41,880 nucleotides of DNA, taken from the NCBI GenBank assembly GCA_900696515.1, contig CAADGK010000068.1, positions 1 through 41,880 of the forward strand, read 5' to 3'. The position numbers and the translations under genes were made by a program. This DNA is from an uncultured Nitrosospira sp. (GTDB taxonomy: Bacteria; Nitrospirota; Nitrospiria; Nitrospirales; Nitrospiraceae). The notes below the pieces were generated by a model, which was not told the origin of the DNA, made no database searches, and was given only the letters and a program-made list of their open reading frames with translations. Of this stretch, positions 8,759-17,687 are shown one piece after another; position 1 is the stretch's first letter; each line of letters starts with the position of its first letter.

Positions 8759-9370
8759 CTATTGTTTTTGCAGAATCGGATAGCCAAGCGTATAGATCCA
8801 TTTATCCGCATCTGCAGCAGTTGCAGGAGCAAGGCTCTTGGCAGGAATATGACAAGGGATACACTCTACCTTGTAGTTTTTTGTGACGGAATGGGTCATA
8901 TCGCCTTTATTAAAGAGACCCCAAGCCCATCCATTTCCCCAGACCGGCGAATCTTTGTACCGCCCCTTTGTGTCGCGTACGAGAACAAACCAGCCCTTGA
9001 CGGTAGTGGCATGACCGACCGCAGGTCCTGTGCTCATTGCCATCGTCTCCGCATTTAAGAGTTCCTTGACCAATATCGCGCCGTCAGGGAACTGCCCTGT
9101 TTTTTTATAATGGGCAATCGTTGAAGGCTGCGTGTACACCGTGTGGTATTCATGAAGACCGGGTCCATTTTTTTCCAATTTCTCATCGGTATTGGCGTGA
9201 GCCCATGTACCAAGCGTGGGCCATTCTGTGTAGTTGTCTGGCACACGGAGAGCCCCCGTGGCGACGTCGACGTTCAGTGCGAACGGTTTCTCTTCTTCTG
9301 CATTGGATAATCCGGTCAGCCCAATAGCTCCGCATGCGAGAACAACAACTCCGAACAGCATGTGTTTCAT
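8759..9370 (-). CDS. Cytochrome P460-family protein (copy 1)
   Basis: 203 residues with a Sec signal peptide (cleaved near LSNA-EE, residue 24). The P460 fold is recognisable from YTEWPTLGTW, HEYHTVYTQPSTIAHYKKTGQFPDGAILVKEL and VRDTKGRYKDSPVWGNGWAWGLF. The heme c site is CIPCH at 170-174. Lys102 in ILVKEL aligns with the Lys that cross-links to the heme in Nitrosomonas europaea cytochrome P460 (recalled from the literature). Known P460s oxidise hydroxylamine or bind NO in the periplasm. This copy is the most diverged of the three here. It lies downstream of crp1 on the same strand, with operator 9465-9480 about 100 bases before its ATG. Confidence 0.88.
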   Translation of the reverse strand: MKHMLFGVVVLACGAIGLTGLSNAEEEKPFALNVDVATGALRVPDNYTEWPTLGTWAHANTDEKLEKNGPGLHEYHTVYTQPSTIAHYKKTGQFPDGAILVKELLNAETMAMSTGPAVGHATTVKGWFVLVRDTKGRYKDSPVWGNGWAWGLFNKGDMTHSVTKNYKVECIPCHIPAKSLAPATAADADKWIYTLGYPILQKQ

Positions 9371-9464
9371 GATTTTCCCCTTTCCTCAAAGACAGTTATC
9401 ATCACTCCAACATACGGAGTGGTTGAATGACGACGCAATCCTACATTTTGTTCATCCGATTTTC

Positions 9465-9480
9465 TGTCATCTAGACGACA
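9465..9480. promoter_or_regulatory. Crp/Fnr-type palindromic operator, site 1
   Basis: TGTCATCTAGACGACA: two TGTCA-type half-sites separated by six bases, one mismatch from a perfect palindrome. It lies about 100 bases upstream of the P460 copy 1 start. It overlaps the last codons and stop of crp1, whose final residues (...LSSR-stop) are encoded by it. The same sequence recurs at 11276, 13255 and 20259. Confidence 0.75.
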
Positions 9481-10177
9481 AATCATGGAGACCTTTGGCC
9501 TGTATGAAATCAGGCACCGCGATGCGACCGAGAGCGTCAAGGTCTCGCACGCACACATAGGCCCGTCTGTAAGAGAGGACGCCTTGGTCACTCAGAGCTT
9601 TCATAATGGCACTCACATTGGGGCGAGAGGCCCCGACAAGTTCAGAAAGCTCCTCATGTGTCATCCGGACATCCACGACATAACCGACACCATGGTTGCA
9701 CGGCCGTCCCTCGAAGCACATCAGATCAACGAGTGCCATCGCAACGCGCTTTTGTAACGGCGAGGTCAGCTGCCACTGCAGCCGACGATCAAGGAAATGC
9801 AACTGATGGCCATAGGTTTCCAAAAGCCCCTGCCGGAGAGACTCATCAATCCTGGAGGCCTTTTCAATACTCGATCGATCAAACTCGAGCACGATGGCCG
9901 TCCCATTTGCGGCTGCCGATTCTGCATTCTGGAAGGTCGTCAACCCAAAGGGGAGGTCTCCCCAAATCCCCCCGGCTCCTAACAACAAACGAGTGACGTA
10001 TCGGCCGCTGGCTTCCGCAGAGACAATGCGGACATACCCGGCCTCGATGACATACGTTTTCCCAGGCATGAAGGACTCATATACCAACATCTTGTCCTTC
10101 AGCCTGCGTCGCCGGATGGGATGGAGGCTCTGGAGAGCAGTGAGCAATCTTGTGGAGAGCGAGTCTGGAATCCTCAT
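9467..10177 (-). CDS. Crp/Fnr-family transcriptional regulator (paralog 1)
   Basis: 236 residues. The N-terminal cyclic-nucleotide-binding-like beta-roll is about 15-110, followed by the dimer helix (about 112-155). The C-terminal winged helix carries HEELSELVGASRPNVSAIMKAL (about 174-195) as helix-turn-helix. FNR-type N-terminal cluster cysteines are absent. Cys153 and the motif PCNHGVGY (Cys160, His162) sit just before the DNA-binding domain, a position also occupied in the other two paralogs. The recognition helix lacks the RET of E. coli CRP and FNR, consistent with a different half-site. It likely controls the adjacent P460 gene and itself. The signal is unknown; NO or redox state is a guess. 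Confidence 0.9.
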   Translation of the reverse strand: MRIPDSLSTRLLTALQSLHPIRRRRLKDKMLVYESFMPGKTYVIEAGYVRIVSAEASGRYVTRLLLGAGGIWGDLPFGLTTFQNAESAAANGTAIVLEFDRSSIEKASRIDESLRQGLLETYGHQLHFLDRRLQWQLTSPLQKRVAMALVDLMCFEGRPCNHGVGYVVDVRMTHEELSELVGASRPNVSAIMKALSDQGVLSYRRAYVCVRDLDALGRIAVPDFIQAKGLHDLSSR

Positions 10178-10434
10178 GATGGAGGCCTCTTATTCATGGT
10201 GCCTTACAATAAGATGGATCGCAGTCAGCCCCTGATGGTCCGGAATCAGAAGGAATCACTCAGATACGATCCATCAGCCAACCACTTCGGGCGATATCCT
10301 CTTTCCCGTTCATCTCTGTTCTGAAATGGGCGGAACGAGAGCAGTCGTCTCGGGATCCTGCCCAACCTCCATGCGATGACTATGCTGAGGACAAACTCGC
10401 GTCCATCGACTTGTATCGATGATGACACCGGATA
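10178..10434. other. Intergenic region between crp paralogs 1 and 2
   Basis: It presumably holds the promoter of crp paralog 1. I found no copy of the TGTCA palindrome and no clear terminator. Confidence 0.35.
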
Positions 10435-11100
10435 TTAGGACGCAATCGCCTGAAGTGCCTCCAGGTTACGAATACAGAAACAGGACCTGGTGTAGGAGAC
10501 TATCTGTTTCCTCTTCCACTCTTTCATGAGGGAGTTGAGTGTTTGACGAGCGACACCGAGGAGTTCGGCGAATTCCTCTTGAGTCATTCGAATTTGTATC
10601 AAATAACCAGGCCCGTGAGGGCATGGCCCTGCGCCGAGAACCAAAAGATCGATGAGAACAAGGGCCGCCCGACGTGCTAATGGATTGGTGAGTCGCCACC
10701 GGAGGCGCCGCTCTCCAAAGCCTAAGAAGGCCCCATATGTTCTCAGGAGGGTCCGATTAAACGCTTGACTACGCTCCGCTTCCCTCTCCAACGCAGCACG
10801 AGAAAACTCCCAGAGGTAGGTTGGGCCACTCGCCATGGCATGCTCTATGTGTTGAGACGTAGTGAGAGCAAACGGCAGATCTCCAAACATTCCTCCAGCA
10901 CCTATTAAATCCCAGAAATTGGTGCGTCCGTCGCCCTCAATGTGAATGAGCCGAATGCAACCCTCCTGTACCACGTATGTTCGGCCAACCGCGAGAGTCT
11001 TGTATACGATCGCTCCATGATTCAGCTTGGTCCTGCGAATAGGTCGCAAGGCACCTAATGAGGTAAGAAGCGGAGCCGCAATTGTGAGAGGAAGCTTCAT
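10435..11100 (-). CDS. Crp/Fnr-family transcriptional regulator (paralog 2)
   Basis: 221 residues, with the same layout as the regulators at 9467 and 19467. The N-terminus is LRPIRRTKLNHGAIVYKTL, then GRTYVVQEGCIRL in the beta-roll, then GMFGDLPFALT. The helix-turn-helix is QEEFAELLGVARQTLNSLMKEW. The motif GPCPHGPGY precedes the DNA-binding domain, keeping the Cys-x-His spacing. It is divergently placed to the barrel/binding-protein pair, and operator site 2 lies about 180 bases from both starts. ATG 11100 has only a weak ribosome site (AGAAG). The sensing mechanism is unknown. Confidence 0.9.
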   Translation of the reverse strand: MKLPLTIAAPLLTSLGALRPIRRTKLNHGAIVYKTLAVGRTYVVQEGCIRLIHIEGDGRTNFWDLIGAGGMFGDLPFALTTSQHIEHAMASGPTYLWEFSRAALEREAERSQAFNRTLLRTYGAFLGFGERRLRWRLTNPLARRAALVLIDLLVLGAGPCPHGPGYLIQIRMTQEEFAELLGVARQTLNSLMKEWKRKQIVSYTRSCFCIRNLEALQAIAS

Positions 11101-11275
11101 CGTCTTCTGACCGGCTCCATGTACAATTGCTCTCTCAGTCTAGAAAAGAGCGGCGCAGCCTGTTCCACACCCCTCCATATATTCAAACCATCTTTATTGA
11201 TGGCCGGAGGAGCAGATTCTCAAACACCACAAGATATTTATGCACTGCGTTTACCTCAGATTAACCACGGCTGTC

Positions 11276-11291
11276 TGTCATCTAGAAGACA
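11276..11291. promoter_or_regulatory. Crp/Fnr-type palindromic operator, site 2
   Basis: TGTCATCTAGAAGACA, extended to TCTGTC...GACAGA outside the core. It lies in the divergent region between crp paralog 2 and the outer-membrane protein gene starting near 11460. Confidence 0.75.
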
Positions 11292-11459
11292 GAGCTCCAT
11301 GGCCCCCCCCTGGTATCTTTCATCAGGACATCGAGTGAAGCCATTTAAGTTACATGCGTGCGATCTTCATGTAGGAATCAAATTGACCGACGCATGGTTG
11401 GCGTGGGTTCGATGGCGCGGCATATTTCTCCTGAGGCAAACGTTTCCACAACGGCCGAT

Positions 11460-12104
11460 ATGATTGGACGACACTGCGTGAGCAGGTGGGCGTTGAAGGC
11501 GTATGGCTACGGCTCTGGACTCCTTCTCATCCTGCTACTCTTCGCCTCAGCGCTGCCGTGCGAGGTCGCTGCTCAGGAAGCCGTACTCAACATGCTCCCC
11601 CTCCGGCCCTTTAACTTCGATGTGTCCTTCAATCACCGAACGTTTGCGCCAACGCGCCGGGTCCTTATGCTTCAAGCAGGGTTCACTGCTCTTCAGTACG
11701 GACCACTTGAAGTGAGAGCCATCTACCAGTACTACAGCCACCACACTCCGACGTTCACCACGGATCAACATTCGTTGTACCTCAACCCCCGGTGGAATAA
11801 TTTCATCGACTACTTGGATTTTCCAAAAACCTGGCCGATCAATCGAGTCATTCGACATGTGCTCTTCGGGCCGCTGGAAAATCGTGCAGTGCCATACGTT
11901 GGAGCGATGTTGGGTGGAACCCTCCCTGGACATGGTGAACATTCTCCGGGGTATCTCTACGGTGGGCAGGTCGGGGTGCGATTCCCAGTGACCCATGGGC
12001 TGTCGGTCGACATGGGTCTTCAATACACGCGATTTGAAATCGATTTCAAGGGACAGTCTGACCTGTCTGAGCAATGGTTATTCACGGTTGGATTTCGACT
12101 CTAA
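11460..12104 (+). CDS. Outer-membrane beta-barrel protein, possibly PagL-like
   Basis: 214 residues. The signal peptide is long (LLLILLLFASALPCEVAAQ). The short barrel has repeated amphipathic strands (VLMLQAGFTALQY, LEVRAIYQYYS, AVPYVGAMLGGTLPG, GYLYGGQVGVRFPV, LSVDMGLQYTRFEI) and ends WLFTVGFRL. Size and the PYVGAMLGG / GGQVGVRF pattern recall lipid A 3-O-deacylase-type or OmpW-size barrels, but I cannot assign a family. Start uncertain: ATG 11460 is chosen because it places the signal peptide well; no strong ribosome site is visible. It is followed after 4 bases by the binding-protein gene, so the two form an operon downstream of operator site 2. Confidence 0.7.
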   Translation: MIGRHCVSRWALKAYGYGSGLLLILLLFASALPCEVAAQEAVLNMLPLRPFNFDVSFNHRTFAPTRRVLMLQAGFTALQYGPLEVRAIYQYYSHHTPTFTTDQHSLYLNPRWNNFIDYLDFPKTWPINRVIRHVLFGPLENRAVPYVGAMLGGTLPGHGEHSPGYLYGGQVGVRFPVTHGLSVDMGLQYTRFEIDFKGQSDLSEQWLFTVGFRL

Positions 12105-12108
12105 TGTT

Positions 12109-13152
12109 ATGTCGTTGATTGATGACATGAGACAAGCCATCGATGCACGCGTCATGCTCCGTATCCTGATGCTGTTGGCAGTGGTCTTCTTGCAGGGGTG
12201 CGGACTGGTGTACGACGCAGCCACCATGGTCCATCCATTGAACCGCGATGAGCTGTCATCCATATGCGCTGGCGGACGATTACGTGTCGGTATTTCTGTT
12301 GAACCGTTTCGGCCATTCATCTTTCCTGCCATGTACACCGACGAAGGCATCAGAGTGACCGGGTTCGATATTGAACTGATCCGCGAGGTTGCGGACGCGT
12401 TGTCTGCTCATTGCGGTATACCCCATTCCGTCGTTCCAACCCTGCATGTGACTCGATTTCCAGACCTGTTCATTAAAATGAATGAGGGACAGCTCGATCT
12501 CTTTGTCTCGTCCGTAAGCGGGACCGTTCCGGGCACAAGACCAACGGGGTTATGGTTTTCAGCTCCCTATTTTCGCGGTGACGGGATCGCCGCGATCGTC
12601 CAAGAACCTAAGATCGCAGAACGTGTGCGGGCACACTTTGGAAAGCCGACCGGGAATTGGGACACGCTCGAAGCCGTTCAGGATGCCTTCACTGGCTTGA
12701 CCCTAGCGGTTCAGAAGGGACGATCCGCTCACCTCTATGCCCAAGCCAACCTCAAACAGAGCCGATTGGTGGTCTGCGATTCTCTCCCTGCAGCGATCGA
12801 AACCAAAGACCCGAAGATCGATGTCATCCTGTCTGACCATTCCATACTCGACTATGTGACGAAGCGGGTCTGGCAGGATTGGCAGCTGTTGATGCAAGCA
12901 GACGGTACTCCGCTGATTGTGACGCAGGAAGACCTCTCCGTCGTGACAAGCGACGAGCACCGACGCCTCCAATGGTTCTTGAACAACTTGCTCTTTCGTT
13001 TGGAAGAATCAGGACGGTTGAAACAGATGCGCTCACGTTGGATCGAAGCGGACTATGCGCCCATTCGGCGGGCGACCGCGGAAGGCTTGCCGCTTGAGGT
13101 GACACAAGTTCCTGATCACTATGATCAGGGACAGTGCCGCTTAGCCGAGTGA
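12109..13152 (+). CDS. Lipoprotein-type family 3 extracellular solute-binding protein
   Basis: 347 residues. A lipoprotein signal ends in VVFLQGC (Cys31). The two-lobed type 3 substrate-binding fold follows: GGRLRVGISVEPFRPFIF..., VTGFDIELIREVADAL, GQLDLFVSSVSGTVPGTRPTGLWFSAPYF, then LAVQKGRSAHLYAQ and VILSDHSILDYV. Family members bind amino acids or small organic acids for ABC uptake or sensing, but no permease or ATPase gene is nearby. The ATG at 12109 comes 4 bases after the barrel gene stop, suggesting coupling. Internal ATGs at 12127 and 12154 would also give a working lipoprotein signal. Confidence 0.82.
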   Translation: MSLIDDMRQAIDARVMLRILMLLAVVFLQGCGLVYDAATMVHPLNRDELSSICAGGRLRVGISVEPFRPFIFPAMYTDEGIRVTGFDIELIREVADALSAHCGIPHSVVPTLHVTRFPDLFIKMNEGQLDLFVSSVSGTVPGTRPTGLWFSAPYFRGDGIAAIVQEPKIAERVRAHFGKPTGNWDTLEAVQDAFTGLTLAVQKGRSAHLYAQANLKQSRLVVCDSLPAAIETKDPKIDVILSDHSILDYVTKRVWQDWQLLMQADGTPLIVTQEDLSVVTSDEHRRLQWFLNNLLFRLEESGRLKQMRSRWIEADYAPIRRATAEGLPLEVTQVPDHYDQGQCRLAE

Positions 13153-13463
13153 CAATGACTACGCCGAGGTATTGATGATCGTCCCGTCGAACGCACTGAC
13201 GCAAGATGACGGCATGGTGTGAAAGACCCCTGATGTCTGCACGTTGATCACGATGGTCATCTAGATGACAGACAGGGTCAAAGACAATGGCGTATGACAG
13301 TGCGTAGTCAACCCAAAAGCTGAGCAGAGAATTACGATCTGGGCAACTCGGTCCAGGCACCCAGTATCTTGGAGAAGGATCTGAGGATCATGACGCCCGA
13401 ATATCCAATGGTAGAAAAGGGGTCCCGAAGGGCGCGGTTGAATGGATCACCAACGGAGCGTTT
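13153..13463. other. Intergenic region carrying operator site 3
   Basis: No gene recognised. It contains the palindrome at 13255-13270, about 200 bases upstream of msrB. Confidence 0.5.
13255..13270. promoter_or_regulatory. Crp/Fnr-type palindromic operator, site 3
   Basis: GGTCATCTAGATGACA; its inner 14 bases are a perfect palindrome (GTCATCTAGATGAC). It lies upstream of msrB and the DyP peroxidase gene. Confidence 0.72.
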
Positions 13464-13955
13464 ATGACAGAACACAAAGAACATCATTTGCCGTCGGTTG
13501 ACATCCTCACGTGGAATGAGGTGACGCACTGGGCAACGCACGGCAATCCGTCCCCTCCCTTTCGTGTCGAGAAGACCGAGGCGCAATGGCGCGAACTGCT
13601 GACCGACAGGCAATTTCGGATCACCCGTCTGAAGGGGACCGAACGGGCCCACAGCTCGGAGCTCTGCCAACTGTTTGAACCTGGTCGGTACGAGTGCCTG
13701 TGTTGCGGCACAGAGCTCTTTGATGCGGCGACCAAGTATCAAAGCCATACGGGGTGGCCTAGTTTCACGCAACCGGTCTCGCCAGGGGTCGTGGCCTATC
13801 ATCAGGATACCAGCCACGGCATGCACCGAATCGAGGTGACCTGCAATGTCTGTGATGCTCACCTCGGCCATGTGTTCCCCGATGGACCGGAGCCGTCAGG
13901 GTTGCGGTTTTGCATCAATGCCGTCTCTCTCCACAAAGGTCCTGTGCGCGACTGA
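13464..13955 (+). CDS. msrB: Peptide-methionine (R)-S-oxide reductase MsrB
   Basis: 163 residues. It reduces the R-epimer of methionine sulfoxide. The zinc site is formed by Cys78/Cys81 (YECLCCG) and Cys127/Cys130 (TCNVCDAHLGHVF). The catalytic Cys150 is in LRFCINAVSL. SHTGWPSF is the usual pocket motif. No signal peptide is seen. A DyP peroxidase gene starts 51 bases downstream and likely shares its transcript. Operator site 3 lies upstream, linking it to the Crp-type regulators by inference. Confidence 0.95.
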   Translation: MTEHKEHHLPSVDILTWNEVTHWATHGNPSPPFRVEKTEAQWRELLTDRQFRITRLKGTERAHSSELCQLFEPGRYECLCCGTELFDAATKYQSHTGWPSFTQPVSPGVVAYHQDTSHGMHRIEVTCNVCDAHLGHVFPDGPEPSGLRFCINAVSLHKGPVRD

Positions 13956-14006
13956 GACCGGCTCTCGTAGCAGATGAGGAAATACGTCCACACACGCGAA
14001 GAAGAC

Positions 14007-14888
14007 ATGGTGATCATGCAACCAGGGATTATTGCTCCTCTCCCCAAAGCAGCCTGGTACGTAGAGTTCGCCGTTCACGATATCGCCGGCCTCTCCCGCG
14101 TTATCAAGACCCTGCAGACTCTTGTTGATGGCGAGCGAACCGTGGTCGGACTGGGTGTACCGCTCTTCCGCGCACTTGGGAAAGACATTCCTGGATTGAG
14201 GGTGTTCCCCACGCAGTTTGGGAGTGGGTTGACAGTCCCTTCAACGCCAGCGGCTTTGTGGTGTTGGCTTCGAGCAGAAGACCGTGGAGAACTCTTTCAT
14301 GTCGAGCGTCGTCTGGTTGAGCAGCTGACGCCGGCGTTCACAGTCTGTGAGTCCACGGAAGGATTTCTGTACGGGACGGGGCGGGATCTGACCGGTTATG
14401 AGGATGGTACCGAAAACCCCAAAGGCAAGCTTGCGGAAAAGGCTGCCATCGTGCGGGGCCAAGGGGCCATGCTCGATGGGTCAAGTTACGTCGCCGTTCA
14501 ACGATGGGTCCATGATTGGAAACGGTTCGACGAGATGTCGGATCCGCGGCACGATGCCATGATCGGTCGGCGGCGGCGGGACAATAAAGAGTTGGCTACA
14601 GCACCGACCTCCGCACACGTGAAACGCACGGCACAGGAGAGTTTTCAACCGGCCGCGTTCGTCCTGCGCCGCTCGATGCCATGGGCCGATGAGCATGGGA
14701 GTGGATTGTATTTTGTAGCCTTTGGGGCCTCGCTTGACCCGTTTGAAGCGCAGTTGAAGCGGATGGTAGGAGCGGACGACGGGATTGCGGACGCACTGTT
14801 CACGTTCACACGTCCAGTAACAGGGAGCTTCTATTGGTGCCCGCCGATGGAGAATGGCCGACTCAATTTATCTGCCATTGGCGTCTAG
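14007..14888 (+). CDS. DyP-type heme peroxidase
   Basis: About 293 residues. The signature GxxDG is GYEDG at 130-134 (TGYEDGTENP), holding the catalytic Asp. The proximal heme-ligand His is probably His204 (SAHVKRT). The C-terminal ferredoxin-like part includes GLYFVAFGASLDPFEAQLKRMVG and the FTRPVTGSFYWCPP ending. No Sec or Tat signal is seen, so it is likely cytoplasmic. DyPs use H2O2 to oxidise a broad range of substrates. Start chosen at ATG 14007 just before MQPGIIAPLPKAAWYVEF, the normal family beginning; the frame extends to 13974. Likely co-transcribed with msrB. Confidence 0.92.
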   Translation: MVIMQPGIIAPLPKAAWYVEFAVHDIAGLSRVIKTLQTLVDGERTVVGLGVPLFRALGKDIPGLRVFPTQFGSGLTVPSTPAALWCWLRAEDRGELFHVERRLVEQLTPAFTVCESTEGFLYGTGRDLTGYEDGTENPKGKLAEKAAIVRGQGAMLDGSSYVAVQRWVHDWKRFDEMSDPRHDAMIGRRRRDNKELATAPTSAHVKRTAQESFQPAAFVLRRSMPWADEHGSGLYFVAFGASLDPFEAQLKRMVGADDGIADALFTFTRPVTGSFYWCPPMENGRLNLSAIGV

Positions 14889-15119
14889 GGGAGAGCAGGC
14901 TATACGTGGTGAACGTCGTCGGAGAGCCCGATGGTGGTCCGATACCAAAGGGTGTGTGCTGATAGATGAGAGTAGCCATTGGTGCCCGGAAATGCTGAGA
15001 GTCGGAGACCGTCAGCAGAATGGCCCTGGTGGTCATAGGGTGGAGCACAGGAAGAACGGCAATTTGAGGGACGACCGCATACGCACTGGTATGATTTTTC
15101 AATTCAAGGAGGTCTGAAG

Positions 15120-16442
15120 ATGACAACTCGCCATAGCCAGTTTCTGTATATCCAAACGAACGACATCCGTGAGGGGCAAAATGCGGTACTGGGTTATCAC
15201 CGAAAAGACGATGGCACGCTGGATCCGTTGCCTGAAAATCCGTTCTATACAGGGGGCACGGGCATCAACAATGACACCCATGGCAAACTCGGTCCACATG
15301 ACAACGACACGCCGCTTATCATCAGCCCTGACGGGAAACGTCTCTTTACCGTCAACACGCACAGCAATACCGTGGCGGTCTTCGATGTTCAATCCGATGG
15401 ATCATTACGACATGTAAAGGGTTCGCCGTTTTCGTCGCACGGTGTCGCGCCGAACAGTCTCTCGCTGAGCGGCACGACGCTGCTCGTCTCAAACCGGAAT
15501 GAAGACTATCATCAAAGAGAGGCATTGCGTGGTGCCGCGAAGGCGAGCTACGTCTCGTTCGCCATTGAACAGAACGGCACGTTACGATTTGTTTCCAAGA
15601 TTGACGTGGAGAATTCGCACAAACCTACGCAGGTGTATGTCCCTCGTTCGAATCCTGAGGTTGCGTTCGGCAATGACTTTCAAGTGGATGTGGACTTCGA
15701 TGGCGAGGGCACGCGCTCGTTCCTGGCCGGTCTCAAGCCGAGTGTACAGGGACAACTCCACGTCTTTCACGTGGGGCGAGACAGTCGGTTAACCGAGCGA
15801 AGCCTGGTACAGCTACCGGAGACAAACGCCGGCTATAAATACAAGGGAATGGAGGGTGTTCCCTCGATGCCGCTCGGCATTTGGGCGCACCCGACCGAAC
15901 CGTTGCTGTACGTCGGATTCGTGACCCGCAATGAACTCGGGGTCTATCGATTCGGCAAGAATGGTGAAATGACGTTTTTAGGATCTGTTGAAAATAGTGG
16001 GCAAGATATTTGCTGGTTACTCGCCAATAAAAAGGGGACTCGGCTCTATACGGTCAATAATCTGCCCCGGTCAGATAAAGATGATAAGGCTGCTACCGTG
16101 AGCACTTACGACATTGCCGGCGAGCGCGCAACCAAGCCGGTTGAAATCAGCCGGTTGCAACTGCCCCACCCCGGAGAATGGTTCACTAACAACCGCATGT
16201 TCTCTCAGCCTGGGAGTACTGCGTTTCAATGCACTCTGAATCCAGAAGAGACCATTCTCTATGTCATCTGTCAGCGGATTAATCAATCAGATGAAAACAC
16301 CAAAGAGGAAGGCAACATCTTGCACAGCCTGCGGCTCAATGGTGAGGGAATCCCCGCCGTCGCACACTCACGACATCTCGGCCAAGACGGGGTGCACTAT
16401 CGGTCCCGGCCGCAGGGCATCGCCACGTGTGACCGATCATGA
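15120..16442 (+). CDS. Lactonase-type seven-bladed beta-propeller protein
   Basis: 440 residues with repeated propeller strands. Examples are SPDGKRLFTVNTHSNTVAVFDV, LRHVKGSPFSSHG, LLYVGFVTRNELGVYRF, LYTVNNLPRSDKDD and NPEETILYVICQR. This matches the 6-phosphogluconolactonase (Pgl/YbhE-like) or surface-antigen propeller superfamily. No signal peptide is obvious. ATG 15120 follows AAGGAGG with ideal spacing. The precise substrate cannot be inferred. It stands alone between the DyP gene and P460 copy 2, with 231 quiet bases before it. Confidence 0.82.
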   Translation: MTTRHSQFLYIQTNDIREGQNAVLGYHRKDDGTLDPLPENPFYTGGTGINNDTHGKLGPHDNDTPLIISPDGKRLFTVNTHSNTVAVFDVQSDGSLRHVKGSPFSSHGVAPNSLSLSGTTLLVSNRNEDYHQREALRGAAKASYVSFAIEQNGTLRFVSKIDVENSHKPTQVYVPRSNPEVAFGNDFQVDVDFDGEGTRSFLAGLKPSVQGQLHVFHVGRDSRLTERSLVQLPETNAGYKYKGMEGVPSMPLGIWAHPTEPLLYVGFVTRNELGVYRFGKNGEMTFLGSVENSGQDICWLLANKKGTRLYTVNNLPRSDKDDKAATVSTYDIAGERATKPVEISRLQLPHPGEWFTNNRMFSQPGSTAFQCTLNPEETILYVICQRINQSDENTKEEGNILHSLRLNGEGIPAVAHSRHLGQDGVHYRSRPQGIATCDRS

Positions 16443-16581
16443 TAACGTACACATTTGATGGGCACCTAATCATGCAGAGGGATCATTATTCGATCCATCT
16501 GGACATCGAGTGGCGTTGATAATAGCACTCTCGTCACTATTTAAGACCACGAGCTGGCTCTCAAACAAAGAGGAAGATGCA

Positions 16582-17148
16582 ATGAAATCGAGCTGCAAAA
16601 TGGTTGTACTAGTTGGAACCCTCATCTTATCGGCATTCATGGTAGGAACAGGCTCCGCAGCCGAAGAGAAGGTTGTTTTCAATAAGGATGGTTCGCTTGA
16701 TCGGCCGGTCGGCTACCGTGGATGGGTTCATGTGGGCTCAACCGTTCTGCCGAAAGGTCAGGCTAATATTATTGATAACATCCCAATACCAACAAATGAA
16801 ATCATAAATACGTATGTGAAGCCTTGGGCTTATGCAGCTTATATGAAAACTGGCCTGTGGCCTGAAGGAACAACCATTGCGAAAGAATTCGTGGTGCTAG
16901 GCGAACCCGATGAAGATGGCACAGTTCATGAAATGTATTTTGCTGGACTATGCGTTCTTGTGAAGGACAGCAAGATATTTCCGGCACAGACCGGGCATTT
17001 GGGCTATTTTCCTTTTGGCCATCAGCGAGAGCCGTACCTCGATCGCGCTGCTCTAGCGGATCGGTCAAAATGTTCGTCGTGCCATGAACAGCATGCATCA
17101 GACCAGCAATATATCTTTTCGGACCACCACATTGGCCTTCGACGATAG
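16582..17148 (+). CDS. Cytochrome P460-family protein (copy 2)
   Basis: 188 residues with a signal peptide (cleaved near GSAA-EE, residue 27). P460 elements: YRGWVHVGSTVLPKG, YVKPWAYAAYMKTGLWPEGTTIAKEF, then VLVKDSKIFPAQTGHLGYFPFGH. The heme site CSSCH is at 164-168. Lys101 in TIAKEF takes the position of the heme cross-linking Lys. The ATG at 16582 follows AGAGGAAG with 5-base spacing; the longer frame from 16510 is not supported. Unlike copies 1 and 3, no good TGTCA palindrome is seen upstream and no regulator gene adjoins it. Confidence 0.87.
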   Translation: MKSSCKMVVLVGTLILSAFMVGTGSAAEEKVVFNKDGSLDRPVGYRGWVHVGSTVLPKGQANIIDNIPIPTNEIINTYVKPWAYAAYMKTGLWPEGTTIAKEFVVLGEPDEDGTVHEMYFAGLCVLVKDSKIFPAQTGHLGYFPFGHQREPYLDRAALADRSKCSSCHEQHASDQQYIFSDHHIGLRR

Positions 17149-17214
17149 GTAGTAGGTTTTCCATACGTACATACTCACGAGAGGGAGTTCTGCGCGTGAC
17201 CAACAGATGAGCAG

Positions 17215-17469
17215 ATGACCTCAATGCCGTCGGTGCATGAATTGGTTAGCCTAGTGGACCTCTCCGTCTCACCAGGCCCCACGCTGCACCCCGGCCATCC
17301 CTTCGCAAATGTTCAGGCAGCCCACTACTGGTCGGCCTCATCGTTCGTGGGTAGAGGGTCCTCCGCGTGGAACGTGGGCTTTGTCATGGGCATATCACAT
17401 GACATCAAAGTCACCGATAGCCATAACGTATGGTGCGTGCGGGGCGGAAATAATGCGGCTGCCTATTAA
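17215..17469 (+). pseudogene. C-terminal remnant of a DUF1566 (Lcl-like) domain protein
   Basis: The 84-residue frame starts at MPSVHELVSLVD and ends with HYWSASSFVGRGSSAWNVGF...VWCVRGG, the usual end of DUF1566 domains. The preceding part of the domain (normally ending GWRLP before SVHEL) and any signal peptide are missing. It sits about 65 bases after P460 copy 2 with no ribosome site. Probably a decayed fragment. Confidence 0.7.
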
Positions 17470-17687
17470 AGGCTGAGAACAGTCCAGTATTGGTTGAAAG
17501 ATGTCCGTTGAGTAAGTAGGGCACCGCAACATGTCTATGTTGAATGTGCGCCATGTCATTGTTCCCAACACCGCTGACTTCATCAACCACTGTCGAGGAG
17601 GTGGGGAATCTCCACGCTCACCTTCCGACGTGACCCTGTAGGAACAATGGCACGAACACGCTTTTAGCTGGGATAATAGGAATCGCT
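17470..17687. other. Intergenic region upstream of alkA
   Basis: No gene or strong structure recognised. Confidence 0.3.

Noticed and set aside
12824-13871. Minus-strand frames of ~178 codons opposite the binding-protein and msrB genes
   Set aside because: Shadows of well-supported plus-strand genes with clear motifs.
16485-16510. Possible fifth Crp operator upstream of P460 copy 2 (CATCTGGACATCG region)
   Set aside because: Only the core CATCT-GA agrees; both TGTCA half-sites are missing, well below the match quality of the four accepted sites.
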